64,000 nucleotides of DNA. It comes from JBNAGF01 sp049801055. GTDB lineage: Bacteria > Pseudomonadota > Alphaproteobacteria > Rhodobacterales > Rhodobacteraceae. Below, piece after piece: positions 16,711 through 26,028 of this stretch. The translations under genes were made by a program, and so were the position numbers. The notes under the pieces were generated by a model that saw only the letters and a list, made by a program, of their open reading frames with translations, was not told the origin of the DNA and searched no databases. The stretch is taken from contig NZ_JBNAGF010000005.1 of assembly GCF_049801055.1 (NCBI RefSeq), positions 62,001-126,000 of the forward strand. The letters are read 5' to 3'. The stretch's first letter is position 1; each line of letters opens with the position of its first letter.

Positions 16711-17640
16711 ATGTCACTGTATCCTGCCCCTAAGATCATTGATGCGCCTGTATGGACCTCCATGCCCGATGAGTTTCGCGTCGCGAACACCTCTCCTGAA
16801 TGGGCCGCAGCAAACAAACCAGGCCGCCAAATTGATAGTTTCCTTGAGGGGCCGAGCTTCGACGTTGATGGCAACCTTTGGGTAACCGATATTCCCTATG
16901 GACGCATATTCCGCATATCTCCCGCCGGTGAGTGGGCACTTGTGACCCAATATGATGGATGGCCAAATGGTCTAAAGATCCATCGCGACGGCAGCATTTT
17001 CCTGGCTGACTACAAGAACGGCATCTTGCGTCTTGACCCGCAAAACGGACAAGTCGAACCAGTTGTCTGGCACCGTCACTCAGAGCATTTTCGGGGTTGC
17101 AACGATCTCGTATTCGATAGCCAGGGTCGCCTGTATTTTATAGATCAGGGCCAAAGCGGCATGCACATGCCCAACGGGCGTGTTTACCGCTATGACTTGG
17201 AGTCGAACCACTTAGAATTGCTGATCGACACCGGTCAGAGCCCCAACGGACTGGTCCTGAACGAACACGAAGACACACTGTATGTCGCCATGACGCGCGG
17301 AAACAGCATTTGGCGTCTTCCACTTATGGCTGACGGCACCGTTTCAAAGGTGGGCATTTTCCTTCAAATATCGGGTGGCCTTTCTGGCCCTGATGGTATG
17401 GCGCTTGATCAATCGGGTGGTCTTTGGGTCGCGCACGCAGGAAATGGCTGTGTATGGGGATTCACACGCGCTGGAGAGCCAACATTCCGGATCAAGAGCG
17501 CGACAGGAATGACAACGACGAACCTTGCCTTTGGCGGTCTAGAGAACTCAGAGCTGTTCATCACGGAGTCTGACACCGGCAACATTCTTCGGGCTCAAGT
17601 TGGTGTGGGGGGACAGCCCATGTTCTCGCATCTGGACTAG
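16711..17640 (+). CDS. SMP-30/gluconolactonase-family lactonase
   Basis: The 309-residue product has the six-bladed propeller pattern of SMP-30-like lactonases: FLEGPSFDVDGNLWVTD, GCNDLVFDSQGRLYF, SPNGLVLNEHEDTLYV and GPDGMALDQSGGLWV. The metal ligands expected at the Glu, Asn and Asp of these blocks are present. It starts after GGAG. It probably hydrolyses a sugar-acid or related lactone. No sugar dehydrogenase or transporter is encoded nearby, and its IclR regulator is broken, so this may be the remainder of a larger operon. Confidence 0.85.
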   Translation: MSLYPAPKIIDAPVWTSMPDEFRVANTSPEWAAANKPGRQIDSFLEGPSFDVDGNLWVTDIPYGRIFRISPAGEWALVTQYDGWPNGLKIHRDGSIFLADYKNGILRLDPQNGQVEPVVWHRHSEHFRGCNDLVFDSQGRLYFIDQGQSGMHMPNGRVYRYDLESNHLELLIDTGQSPNGLVLNEHEDTLYVAMTRGNSIWRLPLMADGTVSKVGIFLQISGGLSGPDGMALDQSGGLWVAHAGNGCVWGFTRAGEPTFRIKSATGMTTTNLAFGGLENSELFITESDTGNILRAQVGVGGQPMFSHLD

Positions 17641-17908
17641 TTCGGTTGCTCCCGCGGATGGGAAGCGAGATCGCCATTTCGCCGTTCACCTTCATATGTG
17701 CTCGAACATTCGTTCGAAAAGCGCCGAGCCCAAAAAGCAGCCGTTTGCGTCACACGGCGGCATCGGAAAGAATGGGCTCCAAGCAGTCATTAGCCGCTGT
17801 GCAGCACCGAAGAACCGGCTGGACGTCTGCTGTGCGGACAAAGCCGCCCTTCAAACATGGGTGCGATAGATGCGCCAAAAACGCAATTGATCCTTGGTCG
17901 CGAGCCAG
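17641..17908. repeat. Non-coding spacer with probable interspersed-repeat remnant
   Basis: It lies between two convergent genes. It includes GCAGTCATTAGCCGCTG and GGACGTCTGCTGTGCGGAC, which resemble pieces in the spacers at 20481-21091 and 15239-15385. No gene or terminator is seen. Confidence 0.3.
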
Positions 17909-19309
17909 TCAGTTCAACGTGTTCTTGTAGACCACGCCGTCCTTCATGATGAGCCGCATCGTCAGGATGTCGCGAGAACGTGGTTCAGCGTCGTACCATT
18001 TCTCATTGCCACCGATGACACTGATGTCTTCAAGAGGATTTCCGTCGACGATGAGGATATCTGCGTAGGCACCTTCCTCGATCACACCGAGCGGTCCGTC
18101 GAGGTAGGGATTGGCCTTTCCGGAGTATGCCAGAAGTTCCCCAGCAGATGAGGTTGCCGCGACTAGCATCGCGTGGTTTCCAAAGAGTTCCGCGTGGAAC
18201 CACTTTTCGTAGTCGAGTTGTGAGCGAAGCAGTTCCGAGGTGGCAAAAACAACATCAGTCTGGAACGCCATTTTCGGCTTGATCGCTTTGACGTTTTCAA
18301 CGAAATCCTTGGACAAGTCTGTTGCAAGAGCAAGCTTCGCCTGGTTGGTCTTGGTTTGAAGCCCAGGGTTCTGTTCGAGGTAGGGCGAAATACCAGTCAT
18401 TTGAGAGACGAGAAAAACATCCTTGTCTTTCATCAACTGAAGCGTTTCACGACTGGCAAAAAAGCCGTGTTCGATGCTTTTCACACCGGCCTCAACAGCC
18501 CGCATAATTCCCTCATCCGAGAAAACATGAACAGCGACGTATGTGTCCCAATCGGCTGCCACACGTACGGCTGCGTCAAGTTCTTCCGGCTGGTACTGCA
18601 GTGTGTGCAGCGGATCGAGGATCGAGGCGACGCCGCCGCCCGCCATCAGCTTTATCTGGGTGGCTCCCTGTGACAGGTTCTGCCGTACAGCCGTCATGAC
18701 GCCATCTACACCGTCAGCGACATATGTGATGCCGAGCCGTTGCGCATTGCTGTCGTTTGGATAGGGCGGCAAATTCGGGTTGCGCTGGGACGCGTTGCGA
18801 AGATCACCGTGACCCGATGTTTGCGACACAAAGGCTCCGCTGGGGTATATGCGCGGACCATCAACCAGTCCCGCATCGACGGTCTTCTTCAGACCCGACC
18901 CGCCGCCGCCCATTTCGCGCACGGATGTAAAGCCGCTATACAGATATTCATTGGCCATATGTACAGAACGCGGACCGATTTCGTCCCACGTGCCGCCCTC
19001 CATGCCGCCGACACCGCCCGGCATATTCATATAGAGATGAGTGTGAGCATCAATAAGACCGGGCATTAGAGTACGCCCATCGCAATCGATTACGGTCGCG
19101 CCCTCGGTGGACAGCGAAGCGTCCCCGATGGAGGCGATAAGGTTACCCTCAACCAGTACGTTGCGCCCTTCGGTCAGACTTTCCGAAACCCCGTCGAACA
19201 CGTTGCAGCCGATAAACAGAACCTGGCGTTGTTCGTCCTGAGACAGCGCAGGGCCAGCGATCACCGCGGAAACGGCAAACAATCCGACTGCGATTTTCGA
19301 GCTTTTCAT
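17909..19309 (-). CDS. Exported amidohydrolase (imidazolonepropionase/prolidase-like)
   Basis: The start at ATG 19309 follows GGAAGGGAAC and opens a signal peptide (first ~22 residues, cleavage after ALS). The metallo-hydrolase core shows the HxH motif in GLIDAHTHLY, a likely carboxylated Lys in QIKLMAGGG, His in AVHVF and IEHGFF, and the late Asp in FQTDVVF. These periplasmic or secreted amidohydrolases cleave C-N bonds in dipeptides, lactams or similar. It is divergent from the AraC-family gene at 19476, its likely regulator. Confidence 0.87.
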   Translation of the reverse strand: MKSSKIAVGLFAVSAVIAGPALSQDEQRQVLFIGCNVFDGVSESLTEGRNVLVEGNLIASIGDASLSTEGATVIDCDGRTLMPGLIDAHTHLYMNMPGGVGGMEGGTWDEIGPRSVHMANEYLYSGFTSVREMGGGGSGLKKTVDAGLVDGPRIYPSGAFVSQTSGHGDLRNASQRNPNLPPYPNDSNAQRLGITYVADGVDGVMTAVRQNLSQGATQIKLMAGGGVASILDPLHTLQYQPEELDAAVRVAADWDTYVAVHVFSDEGIMRAVEAGVKSIEHGFFASRETLQLMKDKDVFLVSQMTGISPYLEQNPGLQTKTNQAKLALATDLSKDFVENVKAIKPKMAFQTDVVFATSELLRSQLDYEKWFHAELFGNHAMLVAATSSAGELLAYSGKANPYLDGPLGVIEEGAYADILIVDGNPLEDISVIGGNEKWYDAEPRSRDILTMRLIMKDGVVYKNTLN

Positions 19310-19475
19310 GACGTTCCCTTCCAACTCTTTCCAACGCGTTTTTTTTGAAGTCTAGCCCGCTATCAACGATCTGTCCGACCAGTTTTGTGTCAAAAATTTA
19401 CTTTCTTGCAAAATAAATGATCGGTATTGACCCGATTGAACCAAGAATAATGAATACAGGAAAAAGGCGTACGGT

Positions 19476-20480
19476 TTGGCCCAGTCTGAGAAGTCCGATC
19501 CAGCGTTCGGCTACATGCGGCTTGCTTTAGTTAAGCCGTTTGTAGACTACGTGGGGCGATTGGGGATTAGCGCTCGCGGCGCGCTTGAGGAATTTGCTCT
19601 TGAAGCAAACGCACTGAATGATCCCGGCAAGTTTGTTCACGCCGATGTGGTGTATCGGCTGCTCAACGCGCTTTCAGATGCCGCTGCAGACCCGCACCTA
19701 GGTTTTCATGTGGGTGAGCGACAAAGCCTTGCCGGTTGGCCACCTTTCCATCGGGCTGCCACGGAGGCGCGTACCTTTGGCGAGTTCCTTCAAATCTTCA
19801 TTTCGGATGTCCCCAACCTGTCAAATTCCATCCGATACTCCCTGACCATAACTGGTCAGAACGCTGTCTTTGCAGTTGAGCGGTTGACCAATTCTAAAGC
19901 CAGCCCGAAACACGCGGAGGGAAGTGGTGCCGCTCAGTTCGCTCGGTTTTTCTACGCTGCAGCTGGCAAGAATTGGGACCCTGAACAAGTCACAATTCGC
20001 ACCCGCTTTCCAGATGCGATGCCTTTTCGGCCTTATGGTATGCGTTTAGAACGTAAAAGGTCCGGAGCCTTTGAAGTCCATTTTCCGGCTGCCTGGCTCT
20101 TCGAGCCCTTCAATCTCGATTTGCGCGAATTGGCGGACGACCAGCAATTGAGCCAAATGCGATCTGAAGCCTCTGCAGTAATCGCATTCCGGTCGGCTGC
20201 GCTCCCACTTCTATCGCGCCTCGACTTGAAAGCCGAGCACATTGCACCGGTCGTTGGGTTGGCGGCCCCGATGCTTGAGAAGGCGCTCAAAAGTGCCGGA
20301 ACTACGCCGGCGCGTGAGTTGCGTCGCCTGCGCGTAGAAGTAGCCAAAGCGGCGCTTCTTCGTGGCGAAAGCGTCAGCGCAATATCTCAGAGCTTCGGTT
20401 ACTCAGACCCGTCTCATTTTGCGCGGTTCTTTCGAACACAAACGGGAAAATCGCCGCGCGAGTATCGTCGTTCCAGTTAG
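19476..20480 (+). CDS. AraC-family transcriptional regulator (OruR/arabinose-binding-like sensor domain)
   Basis: The 334-residue protein has the N-terminal sensor domain common to OruR/ArgR-type AraC proteins (about 25-205) and a C-terminal double helix-turn-helix. The last helix is in ISQSFGYSDPSHFARFFRTQTGKSPREYRR. The annotated start is a TTG at 19476 preceded by AAGG; an ATG 13 codons downstream is possible. It is divergent from the exported amidohydrolase and probably activates it. Confidence 0.88.
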   Translation: MAQSEKSDPAFGYMRLALVKPFVDYVGRLGISARGALEEFALEANALNDPGKFVHADVVYRLLNALSDAAADPHLGFHVGERQSLAGWPPFHRAATEARTFGEFLQIFISDVPNLSNSIRYSLTITGQNAVFAVERLTNSKASPKHAEGSGAAQFARFFYAAAGKNWDPEQVTIRTRFPDAMPFRPYGMRLERKRSGAFEVHFPAAWLFEPFNLDLRELADDQQLSQMRSEASAVIAFRSAALPLLSRLDLKAEHIAPVVGLAAPMLEKALKSAGTTPARELRRLRVEVAKAALLRGESVSAISQSFGYSDPSHFARFFRTQTGKSPREYRRSS

Positions 20481-21091
20481 GATTTTGCTGTTCTTCGGGT
20501 GCGTCGGCACATCCACGGTCAGACGGATGAAACGTGTTCTCCTTCCAAGCTTGGACGTGCCTAAGCGGACTACCTACTGTCGTTTTCTGAGCCGCTATCC
20601 GGTGTCTGCTCCGGGCTCGAGGTCGTCATTCAGCCCCAATTCGCTTTCCGACCGCTTCCGGCCGTCGAAGGGCTGCTCTGTAAGCTAGCCTGTTGAAGAA
20701 ATGGGAAAACCTGAGCGTTGCGAGTGGCTGCTGTCAGAGCACGTTTCAGGTTCGTACTGCCGCGTCGCCGCAAGTCGGCTGTGAGCCCAATGCGGAAGTG
20801 CCTTGATTCGAGGGTTCGCAAATGCAGCAACGTGACCAATCGAAACATCGGTTGCCCTGCAGCAGTAAATGCGGCCGTTCGCTCCAAGACGAAGCGTGCT
20901 TTCAGTTGCCGACGTTCGCGCTGAGGACAGAGCAGTCATTCGGTACACTGACATTGAGCGTCAGGGAAGCGAACGTCGGAGTCATTAGCTTGAAATTATC
21001 GACGCCCAAAAAGCGCAGTGATTGGGCCAACATCAGCGATTCGGCGAACACACCAGTGAGACAACGGTTCGGTCTCTAGTACTGTCTTCGA
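20481..21091. repeat. Long non-coding region with degenerate intergenic repeats
   Basis: About 610 bp without a credible gene. Several motifs recur in altered form, such as GTCATTCAGCCCCAATTCGC, GACCGCTTCCGGCC and AGTCATTCGG with GAACGTCGGAGTCATT. I read it as decayed copies of an intergenic repeat family that also appears near 15300, 17750 and 26250-26460. Confidence 0.35.
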
Positions 21092-21910
21092 CTACTTGCC
21101 GGTGAATTGCATATTCACAGCGAAGTAGACTTGTTTCTTTGGCTGTCCGACGCCTCGGTGGGCAATTGACCATTGCGGCTCGACAAAGAAGTTGAAGACC
21201 GTGTTGTTGCGCTTGACAACCTTGCCCAGACGTATGCCCAGTGGCACCGAATAGTTGTCGTTGCGAAAGTTGTAGGTCCAGATCGGCGCGCCGCCGGTAT
21301 ACCAACCGCCACCGAGCTGAAAAAAGGCAAACGGTTGCAGGGCTCCGAGGCTCACACGCGGGTTGCCGTTGGTATTCCCGACGCCACCGCGCCATGTCAG
21401 CAGGTAGCCGTACTGGAACTTCGGCGAGCGCCCGTCGAAGAAAACATTTGCAAGGCCTACCTGCCATTGGTCCGGACCGAGCCCGTTCCTGGCCGTCGGC
21501 GCCACGATCTGTGGGCCGAGCCCGAAGCTGACGGCTGGATTTCCGGTATCAAAGAGATAGGCGGCAAAGACGTCAATGTCGCCGAGGCCGTTGATCTTTG
21601 AACCGCCGGGGCCAACAGGGAAACTGTTGAAGGGCAGTGATGCCCGGAGCAGCCACTTGCTGTTCCCGAGGCTGAACGGCTGGGCAAAGCGCAGGACGAA
21701 CTGATTGCCGCTCTCGGTGCCCGGGCCGGTGAACTCGTCGATGAAATAGTTCTGAATGTTGAAGGCGGTGATATCCGCAAGCGGGTTGTTGGCCTGTGCG
21801 CTAGCATCGGCCCCCGACTGAGCCTGAGCAGGCCCGCCGCAGGCAAACCACGCACAAAGAGATACTAAGGTTGCATTCAGAAGAATGGAAAGGAGTGTTC
21901 TGGGCCACAT
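21092..21910 (-). CDS. Outer-membrane beta-barrel transporter-like protein
   Basis: The start is taken at ATG 21910, which follows GGAG; a longer frame to 21952 lacks a ribosome site. A signal peptide ends at about AQAQ. The 272-residue protein has alternating aromatic/polar strands (WLLRASLPFNSF, GLGDIDVFAAYLF, YGYLLTWRGGVG, VFNFFVEPQWSIAHRG) characteristic of a barrel in the phenol-degradation MetA/transporter-like family, often misnamed neuromedin U in bacteria. It is separated by about 175 bp from the HdeD gene and reads the same way. Substrate unknown. Confidence 0.7.
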   Translation of the reverse strand: MWPRTLLSILLNATLVSLCAWFACGGPAQAQSGADASAQANNPLADITAFNIQNYFIDEFTGPGTESGNQFVLRFAQPFSLGNSKWLLRASLPFNSFPVGPGGSKINGLGDIDVFAAYLFDTGNPAVSFGLGPQIVAPTARNGLGPDQWQVGLANVFFDGRSPKFQYGYLLTWRGGVGNTNGNPRVSLGALQPFAFFQLGGGWYTGGAPIWTYNFRNDNYSVPLGIRLGKVVKRNNTVFNFFVEPQWSIAHRGVGQPKKQVYFAVNMQFTGK

Positions 21911-22084
21911 GAGGATTGCTCCGCTTTCTTTACGATCATGCCTTTTCTGCAAACCCGCTTTGGCAGGTAGGATGTGTCAATCCACACCCACCCGGGTACT
22001 CATTTCCAGCCTATTGTCTGCATGCCCGACCGTTTGTCGGCACGCCCGCAGGAGCAAATGCGTCAGCGCCGTGCCCTGGCCACC

Positions 22085-22639
22085 TCACGGCTGCATGGAC
22101 TGGCCACTTTTCAGCCCGTAGGCAAACCGGATATACCCGGCCCCTTCGCTGACAAGCAGACAGCCCGCCACAACCCCGGTCAGTACCGAACTGATCTCCG
22201 GATAGAGCATCATCAGATAGCCCGACAGCAGCACTGACAGCGCGCCGGCGAAGATCATCCAGCCCGAGCCGCTTTCGGGCCGAGCCATAACGCCGACGGC
22301 AATCCGAATCAGGCCGTTGACGAAAAAGGCTACGATCAGAACCAAGGTGATCGCTAGGAGGCCGTCGAACGGATGAAACAGGAGCGCCAGCCCGGCAAGG
22401 GCATTGAACCCGCCAAGGATGAGATAGGTCATCCGAGCATTCCAGCCTTCGCCGGTCATGAAAACCTGAACCAGCCCGAACACGCCAGCCACCAGTAGCG
22501 CTGCGCCGATAACCTGCTCCAGCACAAATCCAGTCATAACTGGTGCCAGCCATGCCGATCCACCGGCTATGCACAGTAGTATGCCAAGGGCAAGAAACCA
22601 TCCCCAGCTTTGCTGAAGATCTTTGTCGTCTTTCGTCAT
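22085..22639 (-). CDS. HdeD-family (DUF308) inner-membrane protein
   Basis: The 184-residue protein has six hydrophobic helices arranged as repeated pairs with short loops (AGVFGLVQVF, LILGGFNALAGLALLFHPF), the HdeD/DUF308 pattern. In enterics HdeD contributes to acid resistance; its mechanism is not settled. It reads the same way as the DUF1269 and sulfatase genes upstream. Confidence 0.85.
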   Translation of the reverse strand: MTKDDKDLQQSWGWFLALGILLCIAGGSAWLAPVMTGFVLEQVIGAALLVAGVFGLVQVFMTGEGWNARMTYLILGGFNALAGLALLFHPFDGLLAITLVLIVAFFVNGLIRIAVGVMARPESGSGWMIFAGALSVLLSGYLMMLYPEISSVLTGVVAGCLLVSEGAGYIRFAYGLKSGQSMQP

Positions 22640-22794
22640 GGTTGCGGCCTCTCCAGGTGGGTTGGTTGGGGATCAAACAGTGTGAAGTGCCATCTGTGCT
22701 GACTTGCACACCCCTGGCTGCGCCTCTCATTGGGTGAGAAGGGATACCGGTTGCGTGGTGAAACCCATGCAACCGGTCCCCGCCCTAAGTGGTG

Positions 22795-23304
22795 TCAGGA
22801 TTTGGACAAGGCGGCCCGCAATGCCTTTTCGTCACTGACCGAAAGTGAAGATTCGATCACTTCTCCCTTAAGCCCTTCCAACTCATTGAGAACCTTGGTT
22901 GGGCGGCTGGTCCAGCCGATCATTGCCAGCGCAGATGTGTCGGGCTTCAGTTTGCCACCCAGGCGGATCGCCAGCGCGTCTTCCTGATCGGCGTCGTCCA
23001 ACGCGCCGGCCAGCAGACCGGTACTGGCACCGACCAGACCTCCTGCCAGCAGGCCGGCGGCAGGATTGCCGGCCAAAGCCCCCAGCATCATACCGGTCAG
23101 CCCACCCAGGCCGGCGCCACCCAGATAGCCCTCGGCTGTCAGGGTGTCCGAATTGCGGATGCGGATCTGCCCGCCCTGATCGCGTGACACGACGATCACG
23201 TCATACAAATCGACTTCCCACTCGTTTTCCATCTTCATCAGACGCATCAGTGCTTCGTCTGCTGTATGACGGCCTTCAAAAACAATTATGGCCAGATTGC
23301 TCAC
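22795..23304 (-). CDS. DUF1269 family membrane-associated protein
   Basis: The GTG at 23304 is the start: it follows AAGGAG closely and begins at the first conserved residues (SNLAIIVFEGRHTADEAL). The protein has an N-terminal alpha/beta part and a glycine-rich hydrophobic hairpin (about residues 60-95, GLGGLTGMMLGALAGNPAAG), with an acidic C-terminal region. DUF1269 has no established function. It lies 84 bp downstream of the sulfatase, in the same direction. Confidence 0.85.
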   Translation of the reverse strand: MSNLAIIVFEGRHTADEALMRLMKMENEWEVDLYDVIVVSRDQGGQIRIRNSDTLTAEGYLGGAGLGGLTGMMLGALAGNPAAGLLAGGLVGASTGLLAGALDDADQEDALAIRLGGKLKPDTSALAMIGWTSRPTKVLNELEGLKGEVIESSLSVSDEKALRAALSKS

Positions 23305-23387
23305 AGTACTTCTCCTTTGGTGTGTTGATGGAGTTGGGTTGGCGTCCCGGCTTGGCAAATCAGTCGTCCGGGGCGCCATGGATCTTG

Positions 23388-24911
23388 CTATTTTATTTGC
23401 GCTGTCAGCTTTTCGATGCCCCAGGTGGCAGGATACTGGCGACGGGGGAACTCTTCGAACGTCGCGGCGAACTCCTGCACATAGCGGGCAGCCTGTGCGA
23501 GCTGGAACACCCGCTCGCTCCAGAGTGTCCAGAAATTGTTGGAAGTGTCCGCCCTTTCGAACGGGTCCATCCGCAAGTCCCACACAACCGGTGCCTTGAG
23601 CTTTTCCAGCTTGCGAACCCAGACCTCGGAGCCTTCATAATTCTGGATCATGTACATCGCCTTCCAGCGGTCATCGAACCGGATCGCAGAGACTTCGCCG
23701 CCATCCGTCGAGTAGACGAAGTACTTGCGCGGGTTCTCGACGTCGTCGCCGGCCAGCAGCGAGGTCATGTCGTAGCCGTCCAGATGCACCTTGAAGTCCT
23801 TGCCGTTGGCTGTGTGACCTTCCAGAAGCTTCTGTTTGATGTCCGGATCGCCCGCGTATTTCAGGATCGTGGGAAACCAGTCCATGTGCGAGAACACGTC
23901 ATTGACGATCAGGCCCTCGGGGATCCGGCCGGGAAATCGCGCCATGGCTGGGATGCGAAAGCCGCCTTCCCAGTTGGTGGTTTTCTCGTTGCGGAACGGG
24001 GTCACGCCACCATCAGGCCAGGTCGCCTGGTGTACTCCGTTGTCGGTGGTGAACAGCACCAATGTATTGTCGGCCACACCCAGTTCTTCCAGCTTGTGGA
24101 GCCAGATGCCCACATGGTCATCCAGTTCCAGCATCCCGTCGGCATATTCATTGAGTCCCGATCGACCGCGGTTCTCTTCGCGCACATGGGTCCAGAAATG
24201 CATACGGGTGGAATTGAACCAAACGAACCAGGGTTTTTCCTGTTCATGCTGACGATCCACGAAGTCGAGCGCGGCCGCCATGAATTCGTCATCCACGGTT
24301 TCCATGCGCTTCGAAGTCAGTGGTCCCGTGTCGTTGATCGCGCCGTCGGCAGAAGACTGTATCACGCCTCGCGGGCCATAACGCTCACGAAACTCCGGTT
24401 CCTTGGGATAGACCTCGTTTTCTGGCTCTTCCTCACTATCGAGGTGATAGAGGTTGCCAAAGAATTCGTCGAAGCCGTGATTGGTGGGCAGATGCTCATC
24501 CAGATCGCCAAAGTGGTTCTTTCCGAACTGGCCTGTTGCATACCCCATGCTCTTTAGCAGTTCGGCCATCGTCGGATCTTCCGGGCGAATACCGAAGTTT
24601 GCGCCCGGGAGGCCCACTTTGGTCAGACCCGTGCGAATCACGCTCTGACCAAGCATGAAGGCAGCGCGACCGGCAGTGCAGGATTGTTCGCCGTAGTAAT
24701 CTGTGAACATCACCCCTTCGCGTGCGATCCGGTCGATATTCGGCGTCTGGTAACCCATCATCCCGTGGCTGTAGACGCTGATGTTTGGAATGCCGACATC
24801 GTCGCCCATGATGATAAGGATGTTCGGCTTGTCCTGCGCGAACACTGATGAACCAGCTACCAGTCCGGCGCATAGCACCAGTGTGGAAGCAAAAAACCGA
24901 TTTGTTTTCAT
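23388..24911 (-). CDS. Periplasmic arylsulfatase (type I, formylglycine-dependent)
   Basis: The ATG at 24911 follows GAGAGG and opens a signal peptide (about 25 residues, cleavage FAQ-D). The mature enzyme shows the sulfatase metal site GDD (37-38), the formylglycine motif C78-T-A-G-R, GKNHFGD, and a later TTDNGVH. The Cys form needs an aerobic formylglycine-generating enzyme, not seen in this window. It would release sulfate from a sulfated organic compound in the periplasm. Length (507 residues) is usual. The divergent Crp-type gene at 25300 may regulate it. Confidence 0.9.
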   Translation of the reverse strand: MKTNRFFASTLVLCAGLVAGSSVFAQDKPNILIIMGDDVGIPNISVYSHGMMGYQTPNIDRIAREGVMFTDYYGEQSCTAGRAAFMLGQSVIRTGLTKVGLPGANFGIRPEDPTMAELLKSMGYATGQFGKNHFGDLDEHLPTNHGFDEFFGNLYHLDSEEEPENEVYPKEPEFRERYGPRGVIQSSADGAINDTGPLTSKRMETVDDEFMAAALDFVDRQHEQEKPWFVWFNSTRMHFWTHVREENRGRSGLNEYADGMLELDDHVGIWLHKLEELGVADNTLVLFTTDNGVHQATWPDGGVTPFRNEKTTNWEGGFRIPAMARFPGRIPEGLIVNDVFSHMDWFPTILKYAGDPDIKQKLLEGHTANGKDFKVHLDGYDMTSLLAGDDVENPRKYFVYSTDGGEVSAIRFDDRWKAMYMIQNYEGSEVWVRKLEKLKAPVVWDLRMDPFERADTSNNFWTLWSERVFQLAQAARYVQEFAATFEEFPRRQYPATWGIEKLTAQIK

Positions 24912-25161
24912 GAAACCTCTCATCTTGTTGCGCGACGGATCTCTTTGAGACCCTGCTCAGCGGTTGAGTATTGGGCAGGCAAGCAGATGCGGATTGACCA
25001 GGTCGATGCTACCCGGGTCTCCACCAGCCCCAATGCCGTTGCCGGTTCGCAATCCAGTCTACAAGCTGCCTTGCCCATTCTTTCCTCATTTCCGACAACA
25101 GACACGCCCTGCTGGCTGGCACACAGTCCCCAGTTCGCCCCTGGAATTCGGGACGTTGAAA

Positions 25162-25176
25162 ACGGACAATGTCCGT
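25162..25176. promoter_or_regulatory. 15-bp palindrome ACGGACA-A-TGTCCGT
   Basis: A perfect palindrome with a single central base lies in the divergent region between the sulfatase and the Crp-type regulator. It is a candidate operator, with no direct link to a named regulator. Confidence 0.4.
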
Positions 25177-25266
25177 ACTCGAGGGTGTCACCACCTGAAA
25201 CTGGTTGATCGTGCAGAGGGGACATCGCCCTCTGCGTTTCGAAAATATCCGGACATCAAGTATTGA

Positions 25267-25278
25267 AAATGATCATTT
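25267..25278. promoter_or_regulatory. 12-bp palindrome AAATGATCATTT
   Basis: It lies about 20 bp upstream of the Crp-type gene start and overlaps its probable promoter, so it may be an autoregulatory site. Confidence 0.4.
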
Positions 25279-25299
25279 GATAATGTTTTCTGAGCCAAA

Positions 25300-26028
25300 A
25301 TGAACTCTCGTAGCGATCATGTTGCTGGCCTTACGCCAAAATCGTTACGTCGCATGAGGGATCGTGCGCGTGCATTTGAAGTGTTGAGATCGCGCGGATG
25401 GTTTTCGCGGATCAACAAAAAGATGCAGGCGGCTCTCGAAGCCGAGTCGCGCCTGGTCCATGCTCGATGTGGCGAACAGATTTTCCATGTCGGCGACCCC
25501 GGAGCCGGTTTGTTCGGTATTGTCGAAGGGTCGATTTTGCTGAGTTTTCCGCGCGAAGACGGTGTTCTCGTGCCCTTCTCGCCATTTGGAACTGGCTATT
25601 GGCTTGGGGATCTGGCCGCACTGTCTGGCAAACCCGGAATGGTTTCGATCGACGTCCGCGCTGATGTTACTGCGGTCAATGTCCCGGCACAGCGAGTCCG
25701 GCGCCTGGTCAAGAAAAACCCAGAGTTTTACAAGAGTTTCTACGAGTTGAACCGCCAGAACCTCAAGGTTGCGCTTCGCTTACTGTTGGCGCTGACAGGT
25801 GAATCAGCGGAGCAGCGGATTGCCCTGCGCCTCCGCGTCATGGCGGACTACTCGGTTCGGACTGATGGCTGGGTCGACATCACTAACCAGGAAATGGCGG
25901 CCCAAACCGGGCTGTCTGTACCGACGGTACAACGCGCTGTTTCGCGTTTGGTTAAGTGCGGATTTCTGGAACGTGGATACTCTCGTATCCGAATACTAGA
26001 CAGTGAAGCCTATCCCAAAAGCGGGTAA
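25300..26028 (+). CDS. Crp/Fnr-family transcriptional regulator
   Basis: The 242-residue protein has a cyclic-nucleotide-binding-like jelly roll (about 45-160; GDPGAGLFGIVEG, GYWLGDLAALSGKP) and a C-terminal winged helix with recognition helix in NQEMAAQTGLSVPTVQRAVSRL. It lacks the N-terminal cysteines of FNR, so it is not an oxygen sensor of that type. The PBC-like loop does not show the canonical cAMP Arg-Ser pair. It is divergent from the sulfatase gene. Confidence 0.88.
   Translation: MNSRSDHVAGLTPKSLRRMRDRARAFEVLRSRGWFSRINKKMQAALEAESRLVHARCGEQIFHVGDPGAGLFGIVEGSILLSFPREDGVLVPFSPFGTGYWLGDLAALSGKPGMVSIDVRADVTAVNVPAQRVRRLVKKNPEFYKSFYELNRQNLKVALRLLLALTGESAEQRIALRLRVMADYSVRTDGWVDITNQEMAAQTGLSVPTVQRAVSRLVKCGFLERGYSRIRILDSEAYPKSG

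Larger units (their letters stand above)
24912..25299. other. Divergent sulfatase/Crp intergenic region with inverted repeats
   Basis: It contains a 15-bp palindrome (25162-25176), an 8-bp stem hairpin (25213-25220 with 25228-25235) and a 12-bp palindrome (25267-25278) next to a TGATAAT -10-like box upstream of the Crp-type gene. No open gene is evident. Confidence 0.5.
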
